From the NCBI RefSeq assembly GCF_014196925.1, contig NZ_JACIEN010000003.1, positions 1 to 64,000 on the forward strand: a stretch of 64,000 nucleotides of DNA, read 5' to 3'. The translations under genes and the position numbers were made by a program. The DNA comes from Chelatococcus caeni. GTDB lineage: Bacteria; Pseudomonadota; Alphaproteobacteria; Rhizobiales; Beijerinckiaceae. Shown here one piece after another: positions 47,904 to 54,748 of this stretch (position 1 is the first letter of the stretch; each line of letters starts with the position of its first letter). The notes beneath the pieces were generated by a model that saw only the letters and a program-made list of their open reading frames with translations, had not been told where the DNA came from and searched no databases.

Positions 47904-48500
47904 ATGGCTATCAATCCGTTGGTCTGCCGCATCAGCCAGAAGACCGGCAACATCATCACGCCGCGTATCCGCATGGTATACCCGGCCCTGTTCAAGCCGT
48001 GGGCGCCTCGCGGGAGCGACCAGGAACCGAAGTTCCAGCTCACGATCCTCGTCCCGAAGGCGGCCGACATCGCCCTCCTCAAGAAGGGCGCCCAGGACGC
48101 GGCGTTTGCCGAGTTCGGCAAGGACGCCAAGGGGGTGAAGACGCCGTTCATCAAGACCGAGGAGCAGGAGCGGTTCGCCGACTACGCGGACGAGTACCCG
48201 ACCATGATCCGCGCCCGTTCGAACGAGCGGCCGGGCGTGGCCGACCGCGAGGGCAAGGACGTCTTCGAGGACCGCGCCGACGAGGTCTACGGCGGCCGGT
48301 GGGCGTTCGTGTCGCTGCGGCCGTATGCGTGGAAGCACCCGACCGGCGGCAAGGGTGTCAGCTTCGGCCTCCAGAACGTCCAGCTCCTCGAGGACGACGA
48401 GCCCATCGGCGGCGGTCGCGTGGCCGCGTCGAGCGAGTTCGAGCCGGTCGAGGGCATCGGCGGGGACGACAGCGAGGACGCGGCGTCGCTTTTCGTGTGA
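47904..48500 (+). CDS. DUF2815 ssDNA-binding protein
   Basis: 198 residues. OB-fold-like pattern TPRIRMVYPALFKPWAPRGSDQEPKFQLTILVPKAADIALLK with an acidic C-terminal tail (GIGGDDSEDAASLFV), as in single-stranded DNA-binding proteins. DUF2815 is the standard SSB partner in cassettes with DUF2800 and family-A polymerase. Confidence 0.82.
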   Translation: MAINPLVCRISQKTGNIITPRIRMVYPALFKPWAPRGSDQEPKFQLTILVPKAADIALLKKGAQDAAFAEFGKDAKGVKTPFIKTEEQERFADYADEYPTMIRARSNERPGVADREGKDVFEDRADEVYGGRWAFVSLRPYAWKHPTGGKGVSFGLQNVQLLEDDEPIGGGRVAASSEFEPVEGIGGDDSEDAASLFV

Positions 48501-48506
48501 CCCGCT

Positions 48507-48524
48507 TGTTGGGAGTTGCGAAAA
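48507..48524 (+). promoter_or_regulatory. Dispersed-motif copy TGTTGGGAGTTGCGAAAA
   Basis: The last A is the first base of the next ATG (48524). All 18 bases match the copy at 22254-22271 on the opposite strand in the late operon. Confidence 0.7.
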
Positions 48525-48739
48525 TGAAGGTCATTCCGCGCAAGAAGACCTTCGAGAGCATCACGGCCGGACTCTCGAAGATGGTCGATGACCTGCTGGC
48601 GTTCGCCGACAGGGAGAAGACCGAAGGCCAGCGCAAGCTCGTCGAGAGCGGTCGGCTGATGGCCGAGCACGAGGCCCACAACCGTGAGGCCGACCGTGCG
48701 AAGGCAACGGCCGACAAGATCAAGGGGCTCCTGGCATGA
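48524..48739 (+). CDS. Hypothetical coiled-coil protein (71 aa)
   Basis: Helical throughout (FESITAGLSKMVDDLLAFADREKTEGQRKLVESGRLMAEHEAHNREADRAKATADKIKGLL). Start set by the motif junction. Coupled by overlap to the GapR-like gene. Confidence 0.5.
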   Translation: MKVIPRKKTFESITAGLSKMVDDLLAFADREKTEGQRKLVESGRLMAEHEAHNREADRAKATADKIKGLLA

Positions 48740-49002
48740 GCGAAGGAACCCCCTCGATCGGGCACAACTCCGGCGCCGTCGCGACCGAGGAGCTGCGCAG
48801 CTATCAGCAGCGCATCGAACGGCTGGAGGAAGAGGCCAAATCGGTTCGTGACGACATGAAGGAGGTCTACGCCGAGATGAAGGCCCGCGGGTTCGACGTG
48901 AAGGCGTTCAAGGAGGCCCGGCGCCGCCAGAAGCAGGAATCGGACTTCCAGGCGGTCGTCGAGCTGTACGAGGAGCACCTCCTCTCCGAGATGCTGGCCT
49001 GA
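48736..49002 (+). CDS. GapR-like (DUF2312) nucleoid protein
   Basis: 88 residues with the DUF2312 signature ELRSYQQRIERLEEEAKSVRDDMKEVYAEMKARGFDVKAFKEARRRQKQ. GapR is an alphaproteobacterial tetrameric protein that clamps overtwisted DNA ahead of forks and RNA polymerase. The prophage copy has an extra N-terminal ~15 residues (EGTPSIGHNSGAV), seen in phage homologues. In a replication operon it probably helps the phage fork or competes with host GapR. Confidence 0.85.
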   Translation: MSEGTPSIGHNSGAVATEELRSYQQRIERLEEEAKSVRDDMKEVYAEMKARGFDVKAFKEARRRQKQESDFQAVVELYEEHLLSEMLA

Positions 49003-49037
49003 ACGTGACGGGGGCTACGGCCCCCGTCCGCCCTCTT

Positions 49038-49055
49038 TGTTGCGAGTTGCGAAAA
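49038..49055 (+). promoter_or_regulatory. Dispersed-motif consensus copy
   Basis: TGTTGCGAGTTGCGAAAA ending on the first base of the ATG at 49055; identical over 18 bp to 49688-49705. Confidence 0.75.
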
Positions 49056-49687
49056 TGAGAGTCCTCATCGCTTGCGAGTTCTCGGGCATCGTGCGCCGGG
49101 CGTTCGCCGCCCGCGGACACGACGCATGGTCGTGCGACCTGCTACCGGCCGAGGACCGGAGCAACAAGCACCTTGTCGGCGACGTGCGGAACTACCTCAA
49201 CGACGGGTGGGATCTGCTCATGGTCGCGCACCCGCCGTGCACCCGTCTGTGCAACTCCGGCGTCCGTTGGCTCAAAGTGCCCCCGCCTGGCCGCACGGCC
49301 GAGGAGATGTGGCGGGAGCTGGATGAAGGCGCCGACCTCTTCTCGGCCTGCTGGAATGCGCCCATCCCCCGGATCGCTGTCGAGAACCCGGTCATGCACC
49401 GGTACGCGAAGGAGCGCATCCGCAACTATCAGCCGCCGGCGCAAACGGTGCAGCCCTGGTGGTTCGGAGACCCCTTCTTCAAGGCAACGAGCTTCTACCT
49501 CAAAGGGCTTCCCCCGCTCGTCCCCACCAAACGACTGATCCCTCCGAAGCCGGGCACCCCGGAGCACCGCGCGTGGTCGCGCGTGCATCGGGCGCCCCCA
49601 GGCCCCGACCGATGGAAAGAGCGGTCCCGAACGTTTCCCGGCATCGCCGAGGCCATGGCTGACCAATGGGGCTCACTTCGCCCCTGA
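49055..49687 (+). CDS. C5-cytosine methyltransferase-like protein
   Basis: 210 residues, compact. SAM-site start VLIACEFSGIVRRAFAARGHDAWSCDL; motif IV-like HPPCTRLC with Cys at the catalytic position; motif VI-like VENP. A target-recognition domain is missing or very small, so it may be a non-canonical modifying enzyme or have a short site. It lies between replication genes, suited to protecting phage DNA from host restriction. Confidence 0.7.
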   Translation: MRVLIACEFSGIVRRAFAARGHDAWSCDLLPAEDRSNKHLVGDVRNYLNDGWDLLMVAHPPCTRLCNSGVRWLKVPPPGRTAEEMWRELDEGADLFSACWNAPIPRIAVENPVMHRYAKERIRNYQPPAQTVQPWWFGDPFFKATSFYLKGLPPLVPTKRLIPPKPGTPEHRAWSRVHRAPPGPDRWKERSRTFPGIAEAMADQWGSLRP

Positions 49688-49705
49688 TGTTGCGAGTTGC
49701 GAAAA
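49688..49705 (+). promoter_or_regulatory. Dispersed-motif consensus copy
   Basis: TGTTGCGAGTTGCGAAAA, starting just past the methyltransferase stop (TGATG overlap) and ending on the first base of the HD-protein ATG at 49705. Confidence 0.75.
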
Positions 49706-50256
49706 TGGACACCCGCAAAGGCGACTGGATGCAGACCTACACGGGCCGCCAGTTCTGGCCACTCGATCCCCGCCCCGACGACGTCGACATCGACGATATC
49801 GCTCACGCGCTCGGGAATCTGTGCCGCTACAACGGCCACTGCCGCGCCTTCTACAGCGTCGCCGAGCACAGCGTCCTCGTCGCCGAGCGCGCATCGCCGC
49901 CGAACAAGCTGGCCGCGCTGCTGCACGACGCGGCCGAGGCCTATCTGTGCGACCTGCCGCGGCCCGTGAAGCGGAGCGTCAGCGGCTACGCCGAGGCCGA
50001 GGCGGCCGTCGAGCGGGCGATCGCCGCGAAGTTCGGCGTGCCCCACCCGTGGCCGGCCGAGGTCAAGGATCTCGATAACCGGATCCTGCACGACGAGAAG
50101 GCGCAGCTCATGAGGCCGGAGCCGGCCCCGTGGCGCCTGCCAGGCGAACCCCTCGGCGTGACGCTGCACCTGTGGAGGCCGAAGGCCGCCGCGGCGCACT
50201 TCAAGCTCATGTTCTACCGGCTCGTGAACGGGGCGCCGCAGTCATGGCTGTCCTGA
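49705..50256 (+). CDS. HD-domain phosphohydrolase (YfbR-like)
   Basis: 183 residues. Metal ligands H34, H55 in FYSVAEHSVLVAE, and H74-D75 in ALLHDAAEAYLCDLPRPVK, typical of 5'-deoxynucleotidase (YfbR) and related phage HD hydrolases. It may adjust dNTP pools or destroy modified/host nucleotides during phage replication. Its 3' end overlaps the next gene by 13 bp. Confidence 0.8.
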   Translation: MDTRKGDWMQTYTGRQFWPLDPRPDDVDIDDIAHALGNLCRYNGHCRAFYSVAEHSVLVAERASPPNKLAALLHDAAEAYLCDLPRPVKRSVSGYAEAEAAVERAIAAKFGVPHPWPAEVKDLDNRILHDEKAQLMRPEPAPWRLPGEPLGVTLHLWRPKAAAAHFKLMFYRLVNGAPQSWLS

Positions 50257-50795
50257 ACGCGATGCTTTCCGGCGGCGAGCGCCGGAGTGATGACTTCTAC
50301 CCGACGCCGCCCGAGGCCACCCGTGCGCTCTTGCCTTGGATCGAGGACTTCCCCCGCGGGGTGTGGGAGCCGGCCTGCGGCGACGGCGCCTTGGCGGAGG
50401 TGCTGCGCAAGGCCGGTTACGCTGTAACGCCCACCGACCTCGTCGACCGCGGCTACGGCAAGGGAGGTATCGACTTCCTCGGGACGCGTAGCGCATGGGG
50501 CGCCGCGATCGTCACCAACCCCCCGTTCAAGCTCGCGCAGCAGTTCATCGAGCACGCCGAGCGTCTCGGCATCGGGCACATGGCCCTCCTGCTCAAGAGC
50601 AATTTCTGGCAGGCCAAACGCCGCGCGCCGCTCTTCCGCCGGTGGCGCCCGCACCAGATCCTCGCGCTCAACTGGCGCCTTGATTTCACGGGTGCCGGCG
50701 CCCCGCACACCGACTGTATGTGGTGCATCTGGCGGCCGGCGGGGCTCGGGATCGTCTCCTACGACATCGTCGACAAGCCGGGGGGCGCGGCATGA
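50244..50795 (+). CDS. DNA N6-adenine-type methyltransferase
   Basis: 183 residues. Starts with the family's DDFYPTPPEATRALLPW motif, then the SAM motif VWEPACGDGALAEVLR and the catalytic TNPPFK. Amino-methyltransferases of this phage type modify adenine (or cytosine N4). Together with 49055-49687 it makes two methylases in one early operon, and the P2-like neighbour carries a third. Confidence 0.8.
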   Translation: MAVLNAMLSGGERRSDDFYPTPPEATRALLPWIEDFPRGVWEPACGDGALAEVLRKAGYAVTPTDLVDRGYGKGGIDFLGTRSAWGAAIVTNPPFKLAQQFIEHAERLGIGHMALLLKSNFWQAKRRAPLFRRWRPHQILALNWRLDFTGAGAPHTDCMWCIWRPAGLGIVSYDIVDKPGGAA

Positions 50796-52954
50796 AGCAC
50801 ATCCTCCACCGCGACTACGAGACCCGATCCGTCGTCGATCTCCAGGCCGCCGGCACCCACGCCTATATGGAGCACGCCACAACCGACGTCTGGTGCTGCG
50901 CCTACGCCGTCGACGAAGGGCCGGTAAAGTTGTGGGTGCCCGGCGATCCGGTGCCCGACGAGTTCGTCGAAGCCGCCGAAAACCCGGATTGGCTGGCGTA
51001 TGCCCACAACGCGGCGTTTGAACGCCTCGCCGAGCACTACATCATGGCCCCGCGCTACGGCTGGCCGGAAATCCCGCTGGAGCGGCAGCGCTGCACGATG
51101 GTGATGGCGCATGCGATGGCGCTACCGGGCTCGTTGGAGAACGCTGCCCGCGCGCTCGGGCTCGACGTCCAGAAGGACACCAAGGGCCGCGCGCTCATGC
51201 TCCAGATGTGCCGGCCGCGGAAGGGGCCGGACCCGAAGTGCTCCTATTGCGACGGCACCGGCGAGTTCTACGGCAACCTCGGCCTCGCCTGCGGCTGCAT
51301 CCAGTGGTGGGATGAGCCGGAGAAACGCGAGCGCCTCTACACCTATTGCCAGCATGACGTCGAGGTCGAGCGCTCCCTTCACAAGCGCCTTGTGCCCCTC
51401 ACCCCGTCCGAGCTGGCGCTGTGGCACCTCGACCAGAGCATCAACGATCGCGGCGTCTATGTCGACGTCGCCATGTGCGAGAGCGCCAAGCGCATCGTGA
51501 AGGCCACGGCCGAGCGCCTCGACAAGGAAATGGCGCGCGTCACCGAGCAGCGCGTGACTGCATGCTCGCAGGTTCAGAAGCTCCTTGAGTTCGTGAAGCT
51601 GCGCGGCGTCGACGCGACGAGCCTGTCGAAGGACACGCTCACCGACATCCTAGTGCGCGACGACCTGCCGGCCGACGTGCGCCGCGCGCTGGAACTGCGC
51701 CGGCAGGCGGCCAAGGCCAGCGTGTCGAAGATCAACGCGCTCATGGCCGGCAAGAGCAGCGACGGCCGCTCGAAGATGATGCTCCAGTTCCACGCCGCGT
51801 CCACCGGGCGGTGGGCCGGCCGGCGATTCCAGCCGCAGAACCTCATGCGGCCGGAAGACGGCTTCGACGTCGACCAGGCCGTCGAGGCCATCCTCGTCGG
51901 CGACCTCGACGTCATGGACATGATGTACGAGGAGCCCATCTCGGCGGTGGCGAATTGCATCCGCGGCACCGTCATCTCCGCGCCGGGCACCCGGTTCGTC
52001 ACGGCCGACTTCGCGAACATCGAAGGGCGCGGCATCGCGTGGCTGGCCGGGGAGCGCTGGAAGCTCGACGCATTCCGGGCATATGACGCCGGCACCGGCC
52101 CGGACCTCTACAAGGTCGCGGCCGGCGGCATCTTCGGCGTGCCACCGAGCGAGATCGGCAAGGACAGCCGGCGCCAGATCGGCAAGGTCTCCGAGCTGGC
52201 GCTCGGCTACCAGGGCGGCCCGGCGGCTTTCCGCACCATGGCAAAGACCTACGGCCTCAAGATCGAGGAGTATTTCGACATCGTCATGGAGGCGGCCGAC
52301 CCGCGGTTCGTCGACGAGGCGCACGAGGCATGGGATGCCTACGGCAAGTCCTCGGGCATCGCCAAGCGGGCGTGGCTTCCGGCCGAGGTCGTCAAGCGCG
52401 CGTGGCGCCACAAGCACCCGCGGATCGTGTGCTACTGGCAGGATCTCGAAAACGCGGCCATCGAAGCGGTCGAGCATCCCGGCAAGGTCGTTCCGGTTCT
52501 CGACGAATACGGCGACCCCTACGCCGCTCCGGTCAAGTTCCGCGTGGCCGGCTCGTTCCTGTGGCTGCTCCTGCCGAGCGGACGGCCGCTCTGCTACCCC
52601 TACCCGAAGCTTGTCGAGAAGGCGACGTCGTGGGGCACGACAAAGCGGACGCTCCAGTACATGGGCGTCGACAGCCGCACCCACAAATGGGGCGAGCAGT
52701 ACACCTACGGCGGCAAGCTCGCCGAGAACGTGACGCAGGCTATCGCTCGCGACGTGCTCGCCGATTCCATGGTGCGCCTGGAGGCCGCCGGTTATCCGAT
52801 CGTGCTCACGGTCCACGACGAGGTTGTCGCCGAGCGCGCCCTCGGTGAGGGCTCGCTGGAGGAGTTCGAGCGCATCATGGGCGAGGTGCCGGCATGGGCC
52901 GCCGGCCTGCCGATCGCCGTCGAGGGATGGGAAGGCACGCGCTACCGCAAGTAG
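50792..52954 (+). CDS. Family-A DNA polymerase with 3'-5' exonuclease
   Basis: 720 residues. Exonuclease motifs D8/E10 (HRDYETRS), AHNAAFE (71-77) and YCQHDVEVE (185-193). An insertion at about 140-171 carries four Cys in CxxC...CxC spacing (C150, C153, C167, C169), a probable zinc ribbon. Polymerase motif A TADFANIEGRGIAWL, motif B-like RRQIGKVSELALGYQGG, motif C VHDEVV. It should replicate the prophage genome with the SSB, SNF2 helicase and primase-helicase. ATG overlaps the methylase stop. Confidence 0.9.
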   Translation: MKHILHRDYETRSVVDLQAAGTHAYMEHATTDVWCCAYAVDEGPVKLWVPGDPVPDEFVEAAENPDWLAYAHNAAFERLAEHYIMAPRYGWPEIPLERQRCTMVMAHAMALPGSLENAARALGLDVQKDTKGRALMLQMCRPRKGPDPKCSYCDGTGEFYGNLGLACGCIQWWDEPEKRERLYTYCQHDVEVERSLHKRLVPLTPSELALWHLDQSINDRGVYVDVAMCESAKRIVKATAERLDKEMARVTEQRVTACSQVQKLLEFVKLRGVDATSLSKDTLTDILVRDDLPADVRRALELRRQAAKASVSKINALMAGKSSDGRSKMMLQFHAASTGRWAGRRFQPQNLMRPEDGFDVDQAVEAILVGDLDVMDMMYEEPISAVANCIRGTVISAPGTRFVTADFANIEGRGIAWLAGERWKLDAFRAYDAGTGPDLYKVAAGGIFGVPPSEIGKDSRRQIGKVSELALGYQGGPAAFRTMAKTYGLKIEEYFDIVMEAADPRFVDEAHEAWDAYGKSSGIAKRAWLPAEVVKRAWRHKHPRIVCYWQDLENAAIEAVEHPGKVVPVLDEYGDPYAAPVKFRVAGSFLWLLLPSGRPLCYPYPKLVEKATSWGTTKRTLQYMGVDSRTHKWGEQYTYGGKLAENVTQAIARDVLADSMVRLEAAGYPIVLTVHDEVVAERALGEGSLEEFERIMGEVPAWAAGLPIAVEGWEGTRYRK

Positions 52955-52965
52955 CGCGCCCGAAG

Positions 52966-52982
52966 TGTTGTGAGTTGGGAAG
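52966..52982 (+). promoter_or_regulatory. Dispersed-motif copy TGTTGTGAGTTGGGAAG
   Basis: 14 bp before ATG 52997, with AAAGGAAAG between as the ribosome binding site. Two substitutions from the consensus plus an inserted base in the A-run. Confidence 0.6.
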
Positions 52983-52996
52983 AAAGGAAAGACGCA

Positions 52997-54292
52997 ATGC
53001 CGACACCTCCGATCAACGAGAACGAGTCCCGGCGCCGGAAGGAGGCCATCGAGGCGGCGCTCCGGGGCGGCGCCAACCCCTTCAACGTCGACATGGGCGG
53101 CCGGGGTTCCGCGGTGCAGGTCGCGGCCAGGATGCTCGGGATCCACGATGCGACGCTTACCAATTGGGTCCGGCGCCAGCGGCAGCTTGCCGAGGCCGGC
53201 AAGCCGAACTTCGAGCCCGACTGGAGCCTCTTCCGATCCGGCGCTGTGGCCGCGCAGCCGCGCGAGGATCTCGCCGCCAAGGTGGCCGCGGCGCTACGCA
53301 CCGCGCCCGCCTCGCTGGAGGAGCTGTCGTCGCGGTTCGGCATCACGGCCGCGCAGGCTCTCTCGGCGGTCGAGACGCTCCGCAGCACCGGCGTGTCGGT
53401 CATGCTGGTCGGCGAGCGCTTCGAGGTGGCGCGGCAGCATCAGCCGGCATGGACGGCCGGCGAGCCGCTGCGCATCTACACCGACGCCAACAACCGCCTC
53501 GTCTTCGGCGCCATCGGCGACAATCACGCCGGATCGAAGTACAGCCGGTGGGATGTGGTCGACGACCTCTACGACCGGTTCGCCGCGGCCGGCGTCGAGC
53601 ATGTGTTCCACACGGGCAACTGGATCGACGGCGAGGCGCGGTTCAACAAATACGATATCGACACGGCGGGACTCGACAACCAGTGCCGCGAGCTGGCGAA
53701 CCGGTGGCCGGAGCGGGAGGGCATCTCGACCTACGCCGTGTGGGGCGACGATCACGAGGGCTGGTATGCGCAGCGCGAGGGCGTCGACGTCGGCCGCTAC
53801 TGCCAGTCGACGTTCCGCCAGGCGGGGCGCGAGGACTGGCATGACCTCGGCTTCATGGAGGCGCACGTCGAGATCGTGAACGCCAACACCGGGAAGTCGG
53901 TCATCATGGCCGTTGTGCACCCCGGCGGCGGCACTGCCTACGCCCTCTCCTATCGGCCGCAGAAGATCATCGAATCGCTGGAAGGCGGCACGAAGCCGGC
54001 CATCATCCTGCTCGGCCACTACCACAAGCTCGACCCCGGCCTGGTGCGGAACGTCTGGTATCTCCAGACCGGATGCTGCCAGGACCAGACCCCGTTCATG
54101 CGCAAGAAGTCGATCGAGGCGCACGTCGGCGGCGCTATCGTCGAGATTGAACAGGATCCAGCCACCGGCGCGATCATCGGTTTCAACCCCGGCATGATCC
54201 GCTACTTCAACCGGGGCTACTACGCCGGCCGGGATCAGTGGTCGCACCACGGGCCGGTGGCCCAGGTGCCTCGCAGCGTGGGCGGCGTGTAG
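52997..54292 (+). CDS. Metallophosphoesterase with N-terminal HTH domains (431 aa)
   Basis: The N-terminal ~150 residues contain helix-turn-helix-like parts (QVAARMLGIHDATLTNWVRRQRQLAE; LEELSSRFGITAAQALSAVETLRSTGV). From about 165 a calcineurin-like phosphoesterase follows: GDNHAGS, HTGNWIDG, WGDDHEG and a late LLGHYHK. Such HTH-phosphoesterase proteins occur at the end of phage replication cassettes, possibly as a recombination nuclease (Mre11/SbcD-like) targeted by its DNA-binding part. Substrate unknown. Confidence 0.78.
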   Translation: MPTPPINENESRRRKEAIEAALRGGANPFNVDMGGRGSAVQVAARMLGIHDATLTNWVRRQRQLAEAGKPNFEPDWSLFRSGAVAAQPREDLAAKVAAALRTAPASLEELSSRFGITAAQALSAVETLRSTGVSVMLVGERFEVARQHQPAWTAGEPLRIYTDANNRLVFGAIGDNHAGSKYSRWDVVDDLYDRFAAAGVEHVFHTGNWIDGEARFNKYDIDTAGLDNQCRELANRWPEREGISTYAVWGDDHEGWYAQREGVDVGRYCQSTFRQAGREDWHDLGFMEAHVEIVNANTGKSVIMAVVHPGGGTAYALSYRPQKIIESLEGGTKPAIILLGHYHKLDPGLVRNVWYLQTGCCQDQTPFMRKKSIEAHVGGAIVEIEQDPATGAIIGFNPGMIRYFNRGYYAGRDQWSHHGPVAQVPRSVGGV

Positions 54293-54305
54293 CGAGTTGC
54301 GAAAA
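54288..54305 (+). promoter_or_regulatory. Dispersed-motif copy TGTAGCGAGTTGCGAAAA
   Basis: Starts within the stop codon of the phosphoesterase gene. Followed by AAATACGAAAAATCG and a TTGACA (54323-54328) before the last small gene. One mismatch from consensus. Confidence 0.65.
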
Positions 54306-54339
54306 ATACGAAAAATCGACAGTTGACATTCCGCGCAGA

Positions 54340-54495
54340 ATGAGCGGGGCTGAGTTCAAAGCGCGGGCGATCGCCCGCTTCGGGAGGCGCGGCTGGCAGA
54401 AGGAGCTGGCCGCGCTTCTTCGCGTCGACGTCTCGACGATTCGTCGGTGGGTGGCCGAGGACCGGGTGCCTTGGTGGGCCGCTGGCCGGTTTTAA
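54340..54495 (+). CDS. 51-aa helix-turn-helix protein
   Basis: AEFKARAIARFGRRGWQKELAALLRVDVSTIRRWVAEDRVPWWAAG is a compact Cro/YdaS-type helix-turn-helix. No clear ribosome binding site; a motif copy and TTGACA lie just upstream. As the last gene before attR it could be a late-acting regulator of the early operons. Confidence 0.6.
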   Translation: MSGAEFKARAIARFGRRGWQKELAALLRVDVSTIRRWVAEDRVPWWAAGRF

Positions 54496-54518
54496 CTGGC
54501 CAGTTTAACTGGCCAGTT
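54491..54518. repeat. Tandem 13-bp repeat with palindromes
   Basis: Two exact copies of TTTAACTGGCCAG (54491-54503, 54504-54516), each containing the palindrome AACTGGCCAGTT. It lies at the stop of the last gene, about 70 bp before attR. It may be an arm-type integrase/Xis site or an operator. Confidence 0.5.
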
Positions 54519-54585
54519 CGCGTTGTGTTCTGCGATTTTGCAGCCCGCCCGCAACCCTAAGATATTGATTTTTATGGGAATTTAG

Positions 54586-54633
54586 GTGGCGCGCCCAAGG
54601 GGACTCGAACCCCTGTTTTCGCCGTGAAAGGGC
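54586..54633. repeat. attR: attR: 48-bp copy, part of the intact tRNA-Glu
   Basis: Identical to attL at 8513-8560. Here it supplies the 3' half of the functional tRNA gene, so insertion does not destroy the tRNA. The AT-rich stretch just before it (54555-54585) is the phage arm of the junction. Confidence 0.93.
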
Positions 54634-54662
54634 GACGTCCTAGACCGCTAGACGATGGGCGC
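54587..54662 (-). tRNA. tRNA-Glu (anticodon UUC)
   Basis: 76 nt including an encoded CCA. Acceptor GCGCCCA pairs with TGGGCGC, discriminator G; anticodon stem TCGCC/GGCGA with loop CTTTCAC; T arm AGGGG TTCGAGT CCCCT. The anticodon TTC reads GAA/GAG. It is the integration target of the podoprophage, and its 3' half comes from attR. Confidence 0.95.
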
Positions 54663-54692
54663 GCGGCCTCGCGAGGCGAGGTAGCGGCGCGA

Positions 54693-54721
54693 CATATAGA
54701 GCGGTTCGCCGGCCGCGGCAA
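54693..54721 (-). promoter_or_regulatory. Predicted tRNA-Glu promoter
   Basis: Minus strand: TTGCCG (54716-54721), 17-bp spacer, TATATG (54693-54698), about 30 bp before the tRNA 5' end. This host side is unaffected by integration. Confidence 0.6.
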
Positions 54722-54748
54722 GCACAACCGCCGGGGAAGAACGGTGGA

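Noticed and set aside
43752-49705. The dispersed motif as promoters for a phage-encoded single-subunit RNA polymerase
   Set aside because: No T7-like RNA polymerase gene is visible in the prophage, and several copies overlap start codons so closely that a transcript would be leaderless. Not fully excluded.
1-54633. A single mosaic prophage covering both tail modules
   Set aside because: A contractile-tail operon and a complete short-tail virion set are not used together, and the att repeats separate them cleanly.
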